Positions 27,131-39,189 are shown, counted from the first letter of the stretch. The stretch is 64,000 bases of DNA from Colletes latitarsis (GCF_051014445.1 NC_135137.1:29823501-29887500); one strand, 5' to 3'. Made by a program: numbers and translations. The notes: generated by a model not told the origin, from the letters alone.

Positions 27131-28505
27131 TGAGAACTTTTTCACTCGAAAAACGAAAATCGTGCCGATTATCGTGAAAGTGGCGATTTATTTGAGCGTT
27201 TTCGTTCGACAGATTAATTACTATTTGATAAATGATAATAAAAAATGGACTAAAAAAATCTTATCGTATAGTTTAAGAGTCTTTTCCCGTCTCCCTAAAA
27301 GTCTAATATAATAGAACTTTTAATTCTTTATGAAAAAGATAAAAAAGGAAACCCCCTTCAAACGTCTTGCTAATGTAAAATTTATTGAAGATCGTTAAAT
27401 TTTATGAATAACTTACAAAAAGTATATGCTTTAAACAGTAGAATGATTTATGGCCAATTTAAAAATTATTATTGAGAATTTATTTCTTTTTAGAATTGCA
27501 TATTTATTTTGACACTTGTATTCAGTAATGGTTTACAAGTAATCATGGAGAGATACAAGTTGCTGAACCTGTTAAAAATATTAAAATTTTTTATCAAAAT
27601 CGTTCAATTTGACTAAAAATTGTGATTGTCTGATCATCGAGACATCTAATCTACCTAGAAGCCTATAAAACACAAAGTCAAGAATTGCTTTTAAAAAAGG
27701 TGTAAATGCTGATGATACGAAATTTTGTCCTCTGAAAGAAACAGCTTTTAGATATATTATCGTTGAATTTTATCGAATCAATATTAATAAATACCTCGTA
27801 TGTGCAATATGTCAATTCGTATTTTAAATAAATGGCGTTCAAATTTATACATATATAGTTTTCTTCTACCTGAATGCGGTATTTTTTGTTATACTTTTTA
27901 GTGTCCATTCAGAGACTGTAAAAGGCATCTTCAGCAGCAAAAGAAACCTCGCAGAATTGTGTATTTCGTTTTCTGTGAGGTATTCTTTCTTTGCGCGTTG
28001 CCTTATGCGTATGAACCTCTGTTATGCGAAGTCATGCATTCCTTTTTCTTCCAGTATGAAACACAATTCCTACCGATTCTGATATCTGCAATATCCATAA
28101 TCCGCACGTATGTCAATGCACTATTTATTGCAATAATTACTATAAAATCTCCGATAGATACAACTTTCCGAGCAATTTTCTAAATATTTTGTTATCTACA
28201 ATATTCGTGCAGAAAATTCCTGCAGGAAATTCGTTCGCCTAGTATGACCATACTATTATGGTTATTTTTCGCATAAAATTTTGATGTTTCTGTTTTATCG
28301 AGAGTTCACTCCTTCTCTCTGACACCTCTCTGGATGGCATTATCGCTGTTAACCGATCGTGAATAGTAGGCAATATTAGAACGTCTCGATCGTTCGTCGT
28401 TTAATACATCGTAAACGATAATACTACGAGCATGTTTTTTTTACAAGCGTGTCGAAGCGAATACAAGTAGTATTAATAGTACTGTTTACTGGTAACAGTC
28501 AAATA
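27131..28505. other. AT-rich stretch to the right of the CpG islet
   Basis: No gene or repeat seen before copy C of the inverted-repeat element. Confidence 0.55.
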
Positions 28506-30046
28506 CAGCATGTTCGGCCACCCCTGGGAAAAATTTATTGGGAGATTTTAGAGATCAAAATAAGACGAAAATCAAGGACACTAATATGATGATTCAGGCT
28601 TCGCTAAAAGGTTACAGAAACATTTCCAACCACACAGTATATTATCGATAAAGAATTTTTTTCTCGAGAATACGTAGGATTTTGGGAGTGTGTCTATTAA
28701 CCAAAAATGATTGTAATTAACCCCCTCAACGAAAAATAATTTTGCCCAAATGATTTGAAATTTTTTAATTTCGTTGAAAAATTTGTCCACTTTCTCGAAT
28801 TTTTTCTTGAAAGTGGGTGGGATTTCGAGGGTATGTCTAATTACCAAAATTGATTGTAATTGACTCCCGCAACCGAAAATAATTTTTTCAGAACGATTTG
28901 AAATTTTTGTTTTTCGTTAAAAAATTTAGGCACCTACCCTGTCGATTTGTACTAAAAACTCGTTTTTCATGTTTAAAAATTTTGTTTGACGCCCTACAGA
29001 AAAGTTGTCTAATACTTTTTTGTAGGTACCCATGAGCTCTACTTCAGAAAAAAGTTTCATTGAAATATATTCACAATTGTAGGAGTTATGGCTGTTTGAA
29101 AATTGGACCATTTTTATGGGGTTTTTCTCATTTTGCGAGGTCAAGGACCAACTTTTCGAATATTTTTGCAATTTCTACATATTCTCCACCAAAATACGTG
29201 TAGTTTGCTTTTTTAAACATTAAAATCGTCCAATCAGTTCAAAAGTTATGATGTTTTAAAGATTTGCATGAAAATTCGGGCAGACATTTTTGGCCTCACA
29301 TTAGATTTTCAGTAAGGAATTTTTTTCTCGAAAATGGTTAGGATTTCGGGGGTATGTCTATTCACCAAAAATGATTGTAATTGACCCCCGCAACCGAAAA
29401 TAATTTTTTCAGAATTAATTAAAAATTTTTTTTTTCGTCGAAACATTTAGGCACCCCTGTCGATTTTTCTTAAAAATTCGTTTTTGATTTTTAATAAATT
29501 TGTTGGACATTGTACGGAAATATTGTTTAATACTTTTTTGTAGGTATCCATGAGCTGTATTTGAGAAATAAATTTCTTTGAAATATATTTACTATTGTAG
29601 GAGTTATGGTCATTTGAAAATTGGACCACTTTTATGGGGTTTTTCGCATTTTACGGGGTCAAGGAGCAACTTTTCCAATATTTTTAGAATTTCTACATAT
29701 TCTTCACTAAAATACGCGTTGATGAAAGTTCAGAAGTTTTTATATTTTAAACATTTGCATGAAATTTCGAGGAAGCATTTCTGACCAGAAATTATATTTT
29801 CGATAAAGAATTTTTTTCTAGAAAGTGCGCAGGATTTCGGAGGTATGTTTTTTCACCAGAAATGATTGTAATTTACCCCAGAAACTAAAAATAATTTTTT
29901 TTAAATGAATTGAAATTTTTTAATTTAATTTTTTAATAACTTTTTAACGAAGCCTCAATCAACAAATTGATATTCTTGATTTTCGTTTTATTTTGGCCTA
30001 CAGAATCTCCCATTAAAATTTTTCCCAAGGGTGGCCGAACACCCTA
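28506..30046. mobile_element. Inverted-repeat element, copy C (complete, 1541 bp, internal duplication)
   Basis: Begins CAGCATGTTCGGCCACCC and ends GGTGGCCGAACACCCT, with the same long terminal inverted repeats as copy A and a TA flank at both ends. It is about 360-500 bp longer than copies A and D because a central segment occurs twice: the stretch at about 28920-29290 is repeated in diverged form at 29445-29770. Each half carries a related minus-strand frame (28926-29171 and 29447-29629). Confidence 0.85.
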
Positions 30047-32359
30047 TATATTACAGACATAAAATATCATATTAATAAATATGAGAAAGACAGAGGCTTA
30101 TCAGAAATTGCTCGATTTTAAATTCCCTAATAAGTTTAAAAAGTCCCTCGTTACGATTACAACGATCATATTTGAATTTACTACAAGACTTATTCATTGA
30201 AATTTTAGTGTTTATTGAATATTAAATTTCTATAAATTGTTAAAGTTTTAAAGTATTGAATACTTCAGTAAATAATAAAGTCATTTTATCAAATAATCCT
30301 TTAATTAAAATAATAATAACTACTACTGAGAAATTACTATTATTATTCGTAATTATTGCCAAAGGAAGCGTGGAATTAATTGAAGAAGACGATCCTTCCT
30401 CGTCTCCAGAATTCTCGAAACACGGATCCATTTGAAGCAATTTCATTTCCTTCTACCATTTTCCCCTTAGAGTATTCATACTCATTCAAGTTTATTTGGT
30501 TAAATGATCAGAATAAATTATTTACTTTTATTCGCGTCGAACTGATCAAACTGTGAGGTCACTTTCCAGAAAGAAGAATTGAAGAAAACCGAAATGCCAC
30601 GATACAGGATACCAAAAATTTCGGAACATCAAATTTGTTACTAACCTAAATTGCACAAAAATGCTAATGAAACGTAATCTATGTACCGGAAATTAAATAA
30701 TTAATACTAGCAAAACATAAATGTCTCGGAAATATAAATGTGACAGGAGCAGCTAAAACGCTAGAAAGAAGTGAAAACGGACGTCTGCTATTGAAAGATG
30801 GTGAAATTTACGCATTTATCGATAATCTGATACGACGTCAATGTCACCATCTGTTTCCAACATTGATATTAGCATTTTATTGAAAGTTCTTTATCTTTCG
30901 AGGAAGTCTATAATCTGTTGCAGTCCACTCGTCTGCAATTTATAGAGACACAAATACGAAACAGAAATTGTAATCGGAACCTAGTTATATCAGTAAAATG
31001 TTACAAATTAACGTAACAAAATGCCTCGATGATCGTCATTATAATATTTTAAATGAATTTCAATAATCAAAGAACTTCAATAATCGAAGTTCAAAGAATA
31101 GACTCCTACTAAAAAGGGTAATTTTATATTGCAAGGTTTCGCTGGATACAAAAGTGAACGTGGACTCAAAGGCACAAGGAACCGCAGTTTCTAATTTGCC
31201 TTTGGGTTGAAGAAGAATTTCCGATTCCTTGTCTAAGTATCAAAAGAATTTTTAATAACGACTCTAAATGCGAATAGTGGTGAAAATAATAACGAAATTT
31301 TGATAAATTTATTGCAAACATTTAACGAATAAAATTCCTATAGATGTAATTTTATCTTACAATATAACACGGATAACCAACACGTAATTCCTAGAACTCG
31401 ATGAAAAGTTTCATCAAATAAAAAATAGCTCTTTTTTATAGAGAATAGATATTTCTTATCACCTTTGACAAACACCCACTAATTTAATTATTAATTTTTG
31501 TATTATACAAGTGTTATTTATTTATACAAATGTATACTCAGAAACATTGAACGAACATTTTAATAACAAACAACTAATAAATATATTTTTTAAAGATATA
31601 ACTCTTGAATTGTGTTTACTTGAATCAAACGATTTAAGAAACATTACTGTCCACTCTGCTCAATTTTTCTATTTCTTCAGTAAAATTTTACAATAAAAAA
31701 TGAAAGGATCAATCGAAAAGTTGTTTTATAAGTACCTATAGATAATATCGTTTTTCATTTTCAGTGTTTTAACTATTTTTGTGGGCCCTTATTAAAATTG
31801 CATTTTTTATCTACAAAAATAATTAATATATGAAAAACTTAAATATTTTCCATATCGAAATCGTGTTTCCAGAATGCTGTGTTATAAGAGGGTCGAGTTT
31901 ACTAACATTTATCCTTTCATTTATTCTCCACAGCGATTCAACTTTGAGACAGTAGTGTATGTATAATACAAAAATAAATAAACTTAACCACAACCGGAAG
32001 AATCCAGATTGCAAACGGAAGAAAAGAACAACCTCGAAAATTGAGTTTATACGGAAAAGCATTATACAGCACGAAAGAACCTTGCGCATATCCAACTTGA
32101 ATGCATAGAGAAACTGTTATACTCGCTATCCTTGGAATAAAGTTTCCGAAGGAAGCATTTTTCTATTTTATACGCGTCCTCCTTTCATCGTCAGAAACCT
32201 TAAAAGAAAGAAAATATAACACACGTCACGTATTCCTAAACAACTACAGGAATTATTTTCTTTAAATCTGATGAGAGTTACGATTTGATGAACGATCGAA
32301 GTATTGATCTCTTTGGATCTCATGAAGAAGCTACCTATACTAAACTATACGAGAAGAAT
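30047..32359. other. AT-rich non-coding stretch
   Basis: Lies between copy C of the inverted-repeat element and the first long-hairpin element. No supported gene. Confidence 0.55.
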
Positions 32360-32503
32360 CGCAGCTATTAGCTCATATTATTTGCTATGTAATTAATTAT
32401 TAAATAATTATATTATACAGTTACGAGTGATACAATTAATTACATACTAAATAATAATGATTACCAGGTCTCACCACTTGGAGGTTGCTGCGACTAGAGA
32501 CCC
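32360..32503. repeat. Long-hairpin element, copy 1
   Basis: Order of parts: CGCAGC (32360-32365), a long AT-rich hairpin whose arms 32377-32398 and 32434-32455 match in 20 of 22 positions, then GGTCTC (32467-32472), GGAGGTTGCTGCG ending 32492, and GAGACC (32497-32502). CGCAGC can pair with GCTGCG and GGTCTC with GAGACC; taken together the two stems cross and would form a pseudoknot. Similarity to copy 2 extends about 30 bp beyond the right end. Confidence 0.8.
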
Positions 32504-33376
32504 GCCCTAATCGAATACTAACCACCTTCCGTTTATGGAGAATTTTTGCGAGAAACGATGATCGCGATTGGATCTATCGTGAGAAGAACCAGAAGATGTT
32601 CTTTATTGAATGTACACAAAAGCTTAAAAAAAAACGAACTGTAATGATGAGAATTTCATTTTGCGTAAAATGTCATTAACTATTATCGCATAATGATGAA
32701 AATATCTGACGCTTACACTTTTGGGTGATTGTGAAACTTAATCTTCATAAAAAAAGCGTTCACTTTTATTTATTACATCATGGAAGTCGCCATATTGATA
32801 TTGCAGTGCAACATGATATATCTAGTCTAGATCGGATTTTAAGAATCACATTTTAATGAGTATTAGTCACTATTACGTGCACTTTGTGTGTACATAATTA
32901 TTTACTATTTGATAAATGTAATTTAGACAAGAACATCTAATTTTTAGCAAAAGCGACAGATCCATGTTACCGACCGTAAAATGATTCGTAGATCGTTCAT
33001 GCCCATTATTAGAGACTTCTGTGCAAGAATTAATATTACTAATATTAATAAAACTGCGAACGAAGCATAGTGCAGACTGGATATATTCGATAGAACTTTT
33101 TATTCAAAGACTCTGGGGACTATAGGGAACCTCCTTACCATTTCAATGTTATTGATTTAGTATGGAACAATAATTCAACGCCGTTCACGGTGAGAAATAA
33201 AACTAAGTATGTCGAAAGTTACTTTTTTGAAAGTGATCCAATTCTGAATCGATTTGTACTCTACGAGTGTATCTAAATTTTTGTGGGAATTTAGGATACA
33301 ATGAAATATTTTTGTCGATTGTTACGACAAATGGAATAGTTTCTGAGGAACGTATGTGAAACTATAGGAAGAAGAA

Positions 33377-33516
33377 CGCAGCCATTTGCTCATATTATTT
33401 GCTATGCAATTAATAGTTGCATTACACTGATATGAGTAATGCAATTAGTAATTGCACACTAAATAATAATGATTGACCAGGTCTCACCACGTGGAGGTTG
33501 CTGCGAATGGAGACCC
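33377..33516. repeat. Long-hairpin element, copy 2
   Basis: Same parts as copy 1: CGCAGC (33377-33382), AT-rich hairpin arms 33394-33425 and 33436-33467 (27 of 32 positions pair as Watson-Crick), GGTCTC (33480-33485), GCTGCG (33500-33505), GAGACC (33510-33515). Between copies 1 and 2 the arm sequence changes (TATGTAATT to TATGCAATT) and the opposite arm changes with it (ATTACATA to ATTGCACA), so pairing is kept. Confidence 0.8.
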
Positions 33517-33726
33517 ACCCTAGCCTCGCCCCAACCACCCTCCTTTGGCGAAGAATCCTAACACCTTCGGAAATTTTCTCCTAAGAGAAAAGCGATCGAA
33601 ATTCGACCGTTGATAGAAACTAATAACAAACTAGTAGTTCTCAGAAGAAAATTCTGATAAAGAGACCAACAATCTAACAAAATGTGGATACATGTGAGAT
33701 GACATGTTTTCCAAAAACGAAAGAAG

Positions 33727-34010
33727 AATGTGCAACTGCACGCACGAACTCCGACTACCACTTGGTATTAGAATACCAAAATGTGATTTTATGTGTATGT
33801 GTGTATTATGATGATTTAATATCAATTGTTCCCACTTAAATCGACGTTGTATTTTGATAGTGTCTAATAAGACACTGTAGAACGAAGTAATGTGCAATTG
33901 CACGTATGAACCTTGTCTTGTGGAATATTTATATGTATCTTAATATTAATCATTCTTATTTAAATGTGCACTTGGGGATTTTGATAGTACTTACTACTAA
34001 CGCACCGCAT
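33727..34010. repeat. Diverged 162-bp tandem duplication
   Basis: AATGTGCAACTGCACG at 33727 recurs as AATGTGCAATTGCACG at 33889, followed in both copies by similar AT-rich sequence with TATGTGTAT/TATGTATCT and TTTGATAGT landmarks. The two units are clearly diverged. Open minus-strand frames across it have no recognisable product. Confidence 0.55.
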
Positions 34011-34068
34011 TCTCTTATTTATCTTATAATCTATATACATTTACACTTAATTCTAACGCAATTTGTAG

Positions 34069-34345
34069 AAACATGACGAAATGTGATATTTTCTTCTTGG
34101 TGTTTTTCTTAATCCTATAATGTTTTCCTGAAACATACACTCATATACAATAAATATAATTCACACAAAAAACAAAGAAACATGAGGGGATATTTTCTTC
34201 TTGTTATTTCCATTAATCCCACGATGTTTTCCTAAAACATACACTCATATACAATAAATATAATTCACATAAAACAAAGAAACATGAGAGGATATTTTCT
34301 TCTTGCTATTTTCATTAATTCCACGATGTTTTTCTGAAACAAAAA
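34069..34345. repeat. 103-bp tandem repeat, about 2.6 units
   Basis: GATATTTTCTTCTTG begins at 34085, 34189 and 34291, giving periods of 104 and 102 bp. Each unit carries the landmarks CATACACTCATATACAAT, AAATATAATTCACA and AAACAAAGAAACATGA. The last unit is truncated. Confidence 0.85.
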
Positions 34346-35534
34346 TTCAGACAATAAGTAAAATTGTATGAGATGGGTACTTCCCTAAAAACAATGAAAT
34401 TCGAATCTTGTATCTTGTAGTAGATGTTAATATATGGAGTCTCTTCATTTACCCTTTTCAATTCCCTTCTTCTATGTTTATATACTCTGTAAAAAGAACT
34501 TGTTCAAAGGATTAGTTGCTGGAATGAAAATGTATTAGTGGACACAAAAAAGAACAATTATGTACTGTCAAGACTCATGTTCATCGATCATTGCAAAATT
34601 GATATTATAAAATTTAGAAACATAAATATTACGTGATCGAAGTTGAATGAAAAATTAAATTCGTTTCAGTGTTAAGATGAATACTGAATTGATTGAAAAT
34701 TTTATTTATTCGTTCCCGTAGACTTTATTTATCGTTTTGTTTCCCAAATAAAATTAATGATTGCAAAATTGAGCAATCAAAGAATTTTCTTTTTTTTATA
34801 TACATGAATTAAATTTCATTCTAGGTATATAGTAATATATATTTATAAAAATATATACTTTAAATATTACACGACGAAGAAAACAATGTTGAAGAAACTT
34901 GAAAAAAATTGCAAAACTTATAAATTGCAATAATGATACTTTACTGTATCGAATACTAAGTTAGATTTGTACAAAAAAAGCAATAACGAACACAGATATC
35001 GATTTTACGCGGAAATTAACTGTCAATATGAAATATTAAATTGCAATTTTGCATACCCTTTAGATGCAAGTATTTTATTTTTCATGGATTGAAACAATGA
35101 TCGCGGACGAACGTTGACTTTTGCAAAGAGTTCCGAATATTTATAAAAAAATCCACTATTTATAAAGAAATATTGCAGTCGGAAAAGTCTCCATATCCCG
35201 TAAAAATTAACAACTCTAACAATGAATAATTAGTGACATACATTGCACATTGAAATCACGAATTCAATCTACGATCAGTTTAATGAAAAATATAACATTT
35301 TTAAATACATCACAAATCTGTGATAAAAATGTATAAATACAGGAAAATTATGAGTTCATAAAAATTACAAATTTTTACACGTTATGAAGGATGAAACATT
35401 TGATCTATACACATACAACAGTACTTTCAAGCAGTATTTCTATCAACGAATATATAAAAAAGAGATATTTGACATAGAATAAATTGTCCACTTGTAAATT
35501 CAAATAACAACCCGTGAGTGGACCATTCTTTCTG
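34346..35534. other. AT-rich stretch left of the TCGCAAC array
   Basis: Very AT-rich, with TATATA-type simple sequence near 34830-34870. Nothing else seen. Confidence 0.55.
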
Positions 35535-37075
35535 TCGCAACGCTAATTTACAAAATACAAAAGTCGCGAGGGGTGCCTATTATTCGAAAAATTAACCACA
35601 CAGGATTGCTTTATTAATTAAATTGCGTGCACCCATATTGAATAATACGCAACACTAATTTTAATAAGAAAGTTGAGCCATTCGAGGCTTAGTCGAAGTA
35701 CAGCTGCGTCGTGATGATATTGGAGCAGTGGCCAGCGTCATATTTTGGGCATTCAATCGCAACACTAATTAATAAAAACCGCGATAAATCAATAACGCAA
35801 CGCTAGTTTATAATATAAAAATTACAAACGCGATTCATAACAATAAAAGCAACCGCGAATGGTGATTGTTCGCAACACTACCCTGAAAAGTAAACACGAA
35901 AAATAGTAATTCGCAACGCTAAGAAAAACCGATCAGTGCATTCGCAACGCTATTTTTAAATGACAATAAAAGCAATCGCGTATAAAATTCGCAACACTAC
36001 CCTGAAAAGGAAACGCGAAAAATAGTAAATTCGCAACTCTACAAACAAACGCGATTATTGCATATTACGTAACTCTATCTTTAATGAAAATATATTTATG
36101 TTTCGCAACGCTAATGCAAATCGCGTTTTGCCCAAAAATGCTGGAGCTGGAGATGGCGTCTTCCGTTGTAGATACAAATAAACATGCAAGAAATAAACTA
36201 ACTACTGCAAACTACTATTAACTAGAATGGCACATGTTGGGATGAAGTTAGATATTTTATATATCGCAACACTACGGGGCAAACAACGCGATAAATCAAC
36301 AATCGCAACGCTAACTTATAATAAAAAAATTCCAAACGCGATTTATAACAATAAAAGCAACCGCGAATGGTGATTATTCGCAACACTACCCTGAAAAGCA
36401 AACGCGAAAAATGGTAATTCGCAACTCTACGAACAATCGCGTTTATCAATAATTCGCAACGCTACTTTTAAAGCAAACTCCCGGTTCCTAGGTTTGCATG
36501 AAAACAATCGCGAATCGTATTTATTCGCAACACTAATATATCAACGCGATAAATATTTACTCGCAACTCTACGAGCAAACGCGAGCATTGTATTATTCGC
36601 AACTCTAACTTTAATTAGGGGCTAATTGTACATGTACATACACATGTACTGGCCACAAACTAACTACTTCTAATACTACAATTGGGGTCGAATTTTGGCA
36701 TTTAAAGTGTCGCAACGCTAATAAAAAAATCGCACGATGAATCAAGATCGCAACGCTAATTTATGATATGAAAATTGCAAACGCGGTTGATGTCCATTAT
36801 ATATATACAAGAGTAAAAAAGCAATCGCGAGTGGTAATAATTCGCTACGCTACCCTGAAAAGCAAACGCGAAAAATGGTAATTCGCAACTCTACGAGCAA
36901 TCGCGTTTATCAATAATTCGCAACGCTACTTTTAAAGCAAACTCCCGGTACCTAGGTTTGCATGAAAACAATCGCGAATGGTAATTATTCGCAACTCTAC
37001 CCTGAAAAGGCAACGCGAAAAATAACAGTTCGCAACTCTAAAAGCAAACGCGATTATTGGATATTCGCAACTCTA
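35535..37075. repeat. Array of TCGCAACNCTA 11-mers alternating with CGCGA words
   Basis: About 23 exact copies of TCGCAACNCTA (N is G, A or T) and 4 single-mismatch copies occur in direct orientation over 1.54 kb. First copies are at 35535, 35757, 35870, 35911, 35942, 35989 and 36031; last at 36918, 36989, 37030 and 37065. Spacing is mostly 31-50 bp. Between them, once per interval, stands an (A)A(A/T)CGCGA or TCGCG word. The interval sequence is AT-rich and partly repeated. The block 36355-36525 recurs at 36819-36990 with few changes, a 464-bp higher-order period. Three longer gaps hold non-array sequence ending in AAACTAACTAC. No gene is evident. Confidence 0.9.
36355..36990. repeat. 464-bp higher-order repeat within the TCGCAAC array
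   Basis: Corresponding landmarks lie exactly 464 bp apart (for example TCGCAAC at 36454 and 36918). Shared landmarks include CCCTGAAAAGCAAACGCG, ACGCTACTTTTAAAGC, AAACTCCCGGT and CCTAGGTTTGCATG. Identity over the roughly 170-bp overlap is high by eye, so this duplication is more recent than the basic 11-mer expansion. Confidence 0.85.
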
Positions 37076-37099
37076 TGTATATCATAACCGCGAGTTGCC

Positions 37100-37255
37100 C
37101 TGATGACTGGCATGTATGGTGCAATCATGTACCAGGTACATGCATACGTGAGCCAGCCAACAGGAAAAAGGGAGGGATGACTGGCATGTATGGTGCAATC
37201 ATGTACAAAGAAGTACATGCATACGTGAGCCAGCCAGAAAAATAAACTAACTACA
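37100..37255. repeat. Duplicated imperfect hairpin at the right end of the array
   Basis: Two copies of a unit of about 70-80 bp: GATGACTGGCATGTATGG ... CATGTAC, a loop, then GTACATGCATACGTGAGCC. In each copy the arms CTGGC-ATGTATG-CATGTAC and GTACATG-CATACG-GCCAG pair with small bulges. The loops differ (CAG-like in the first, AAAGAA in the second). The second copy is followed by AAACTAACTAC (37244-37254), the same 11-mer that marks the non-array segments at 36195-36205 and 36657-36667. Confidence 0.75.
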
Positions 37256-37859
37256 ACTACAGACGAGTTAAGTGACAAAGTAGTATCAGGAATGACTTTC
37301 CATCCTCATCCAAAGATGAAGATGAAAAGCCATTTGTTGTAGCCCACTCTTGAAACAATTTGTTAGGACCTCTTCAGCTCATATAGAGCCTTTTCTTTCT
37401 TCGGCGGTCCTGCCAAAGCCTGAAACTTACTTAAGACTGGGCTCGAGATTTTGTGCAATACGTAGTCTTCCAACAATATACGAATTGTTGGTCGAGCATA
37501 CGTGGTGAATCTCGAGGGGGACGAGAGTTTCGAAAGGGACCTAATCACGACCGCGAGCGCGAGAGAGCGACTTTAAGAGTCGCGCGATTTGGAGGAGTCG
37601 AAAATAAAGCCGAAACAAACAGCATACACCGTTTGAATCAGTAAGATTTCTACTCTCGAAATCGTAACTACAGGTGCAAGACTGCCACGCGAAACACGTG
37701 CCTACCCGAATGACTAATGTGGACAGTCCTGCCCTGACCCTACCTACTTAGATTAAGCACACATACACCAGAGAGAAAGTTACCTACCTACCTAACCCTA
37801 TATTTAAAAAATTGCAAAACTCAGTCTCTCAAACAAACACTCCACGGTTCTCATTCTCA
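37256..37859. other. GC-richer flank of the array, unexplained
   Basis: From about 37370 to 37860 the sequence is more balanced, with a minus-strand frame (37363-37548) and an overlapping plus-strand frame, neither recognisable. A TACC(T/C)TAC-type short repeat lies near 37735-37800. Possibly part of the same element as the array or of the stem-loop at 37860. Confidence 0.4.
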
Positions 37860-37919
37860 ATGTCCGGGCGCGACCTAAACTAGAGGGGACTCCCCGGGGT
37901 TCCCCCGACACCCGGACAT
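37860..37919. repeat. GC-rich 60-nt stem-loop
   Basis: Bounded by ATGTCCGGG and CCCGGACAT, a perfect 9-bp closing stem, with an inner GC-rich part containing GGGGACTCCCC. It is very GC-rich in an AT-rich setting, and follows the region 37370-37860, which is also richer in GC than average. It may be a structured RNA or the end of a mobile element. Confidence 0.5.
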
Positions 37920-39189
37920 AACTGACTTCAATCACACTCTAATTGTGTACGTACCAGTTTTTGCAGTGGACTGACAAAGTTAGTGTCCATTGCGTACTTC
38001 TATTATTTATGTAAAACATTTTCATATATCTAATATAGTCTTTATTGAAATATACTCTATATATGATTATATAAGATTGAAAAGCTAATTCATTATGCAT
38101 TTTACAATATTATTGACGTGTATGCAATACGAACAATTGCTAAGTGAATAATAACTATAAGTTTAATAATACTATTATGATTGTGATGAATCTAATGTTA
38201 AAAAATTCTGTATCTAAATTGTAATAAACTTTTGAAACGATGCACTTCCACAACCTAACCACAAACACACACATGTGGACAGTACATCGTGCACGATCCA
38301 CTAGCATTGTCAGTCGCACAGATAAATTATTATTATAAATGTTACGAACTAAGTCATCGTGCCCCGTTGCCTTCGCTCATGCAAATAACACTTGGGCATG
38401 TGCACGAACTTAGGCAACGAACACAGAAAAGTATCCTGAAAATCCTGGCTAGAAAAACTGGTTATTAGTAATTAACTAAACGGTATCTATTCTCAGTTAA
38501 AATGACTCGACTTGTTATATGTAATATATCAACAACAGAGTACGTTAATATTGAAAAATATTATTATTCAAGAAAAATTTGTGACTGACTAATTGTTTAA
38601 AATGGAAGACTTACATTGCTTTGCAAATTGAAATTAATTTATTAAATTATTATTCAAAATATTCAATTAACCTTGGTCGATTCTGTCATCAAAGTAAATT
38701 TTTTAAATGACGAAATTAATATTCATGTTCCTTTGAGTTGAAAATCGACCAGTCGCGAAACGCCTTCTTGCACGTGAAAAAATTAATTAATAAAACGAAT
38801 ATTTAATAATTATATTAATGTTGTAAGACATTTTATTCAATCATAATGTTTTCACATTATATTAATTCATATTCTACTCAATTATATAATTCATATAAAG
38901 TTAATAAAAATATTTCATATATTTTATCAAACTTGTGTAATAATCATATTGTGTAATATTTATTGATAACATTTAAAAAACGCGAGTGCAAGAAGACCCT
39001 AGCCTGCACTAAAGAAATATAACAATTGATGTTTCTGCTCACGGGTATTTTACATACCCGCGGTCACTTGACTCGTCAAAAATATTAAGTATACAACTGG
39101 TCACCCGTGTTGATTCGGATCTTTCATCCTACAACATGGTTGGGGACCAGAGGAACATAAATACCATGCGACTCACGAATGATGAAGTA
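37920..39189. other. AT-rich non-coding stretch
   Basis: Contains the bulged hairpin at 38365-38419. At 39040-39190 a more balanced patch may be the 3' end of the minus-strand exon-like transcript. Confidence 0.5.
38365..38419. repeat. Bulged 55-nt hairpin
   Basis: CGTTGCC (38365-38371) pairs with GGCAACG (38413-38419), and an inner CATGC pairs with GCATG, with unpaired bases between. ACGAACTAAG and ACGAACTTAG flank or enter it. The length resembles a small-RNA precursor but the pairing is interrupted. Confidence 0.3.

Noticed and set aside
32360..32520. Helitron 3' end (hairpin followed by CTAA or CTAG)
   Set aside because: Similarity between copies 1 and 2 continues past the supposed end, and there is no consistent TC start or insertion between A and T.
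33420..33450. Hammerhead ribozyme core in long-hairpin copy 2 (ACTGATATGAG)
   Set aside because: The CTGA...GAG resemblance is absent from copies 1 and 3, and no GAAA with the required flanking stems was found.
35535..37075. CRISPR array
   Set aside because: Repeats of 11 bp with spacers of 20-40 bp look superficially similar, but the spacers resemble each other, larger blocks are duplicated, the repeat word is too short, no cas genes exist, and the genome is eukaryotic.
37780..37805. Telomere-like repeat (AACCTA / CCTAACC words)
   Set aside because: Only TACC/CCTA simple sequence of a few units; not a run of TTAGG, the usual insect telomere repeat.
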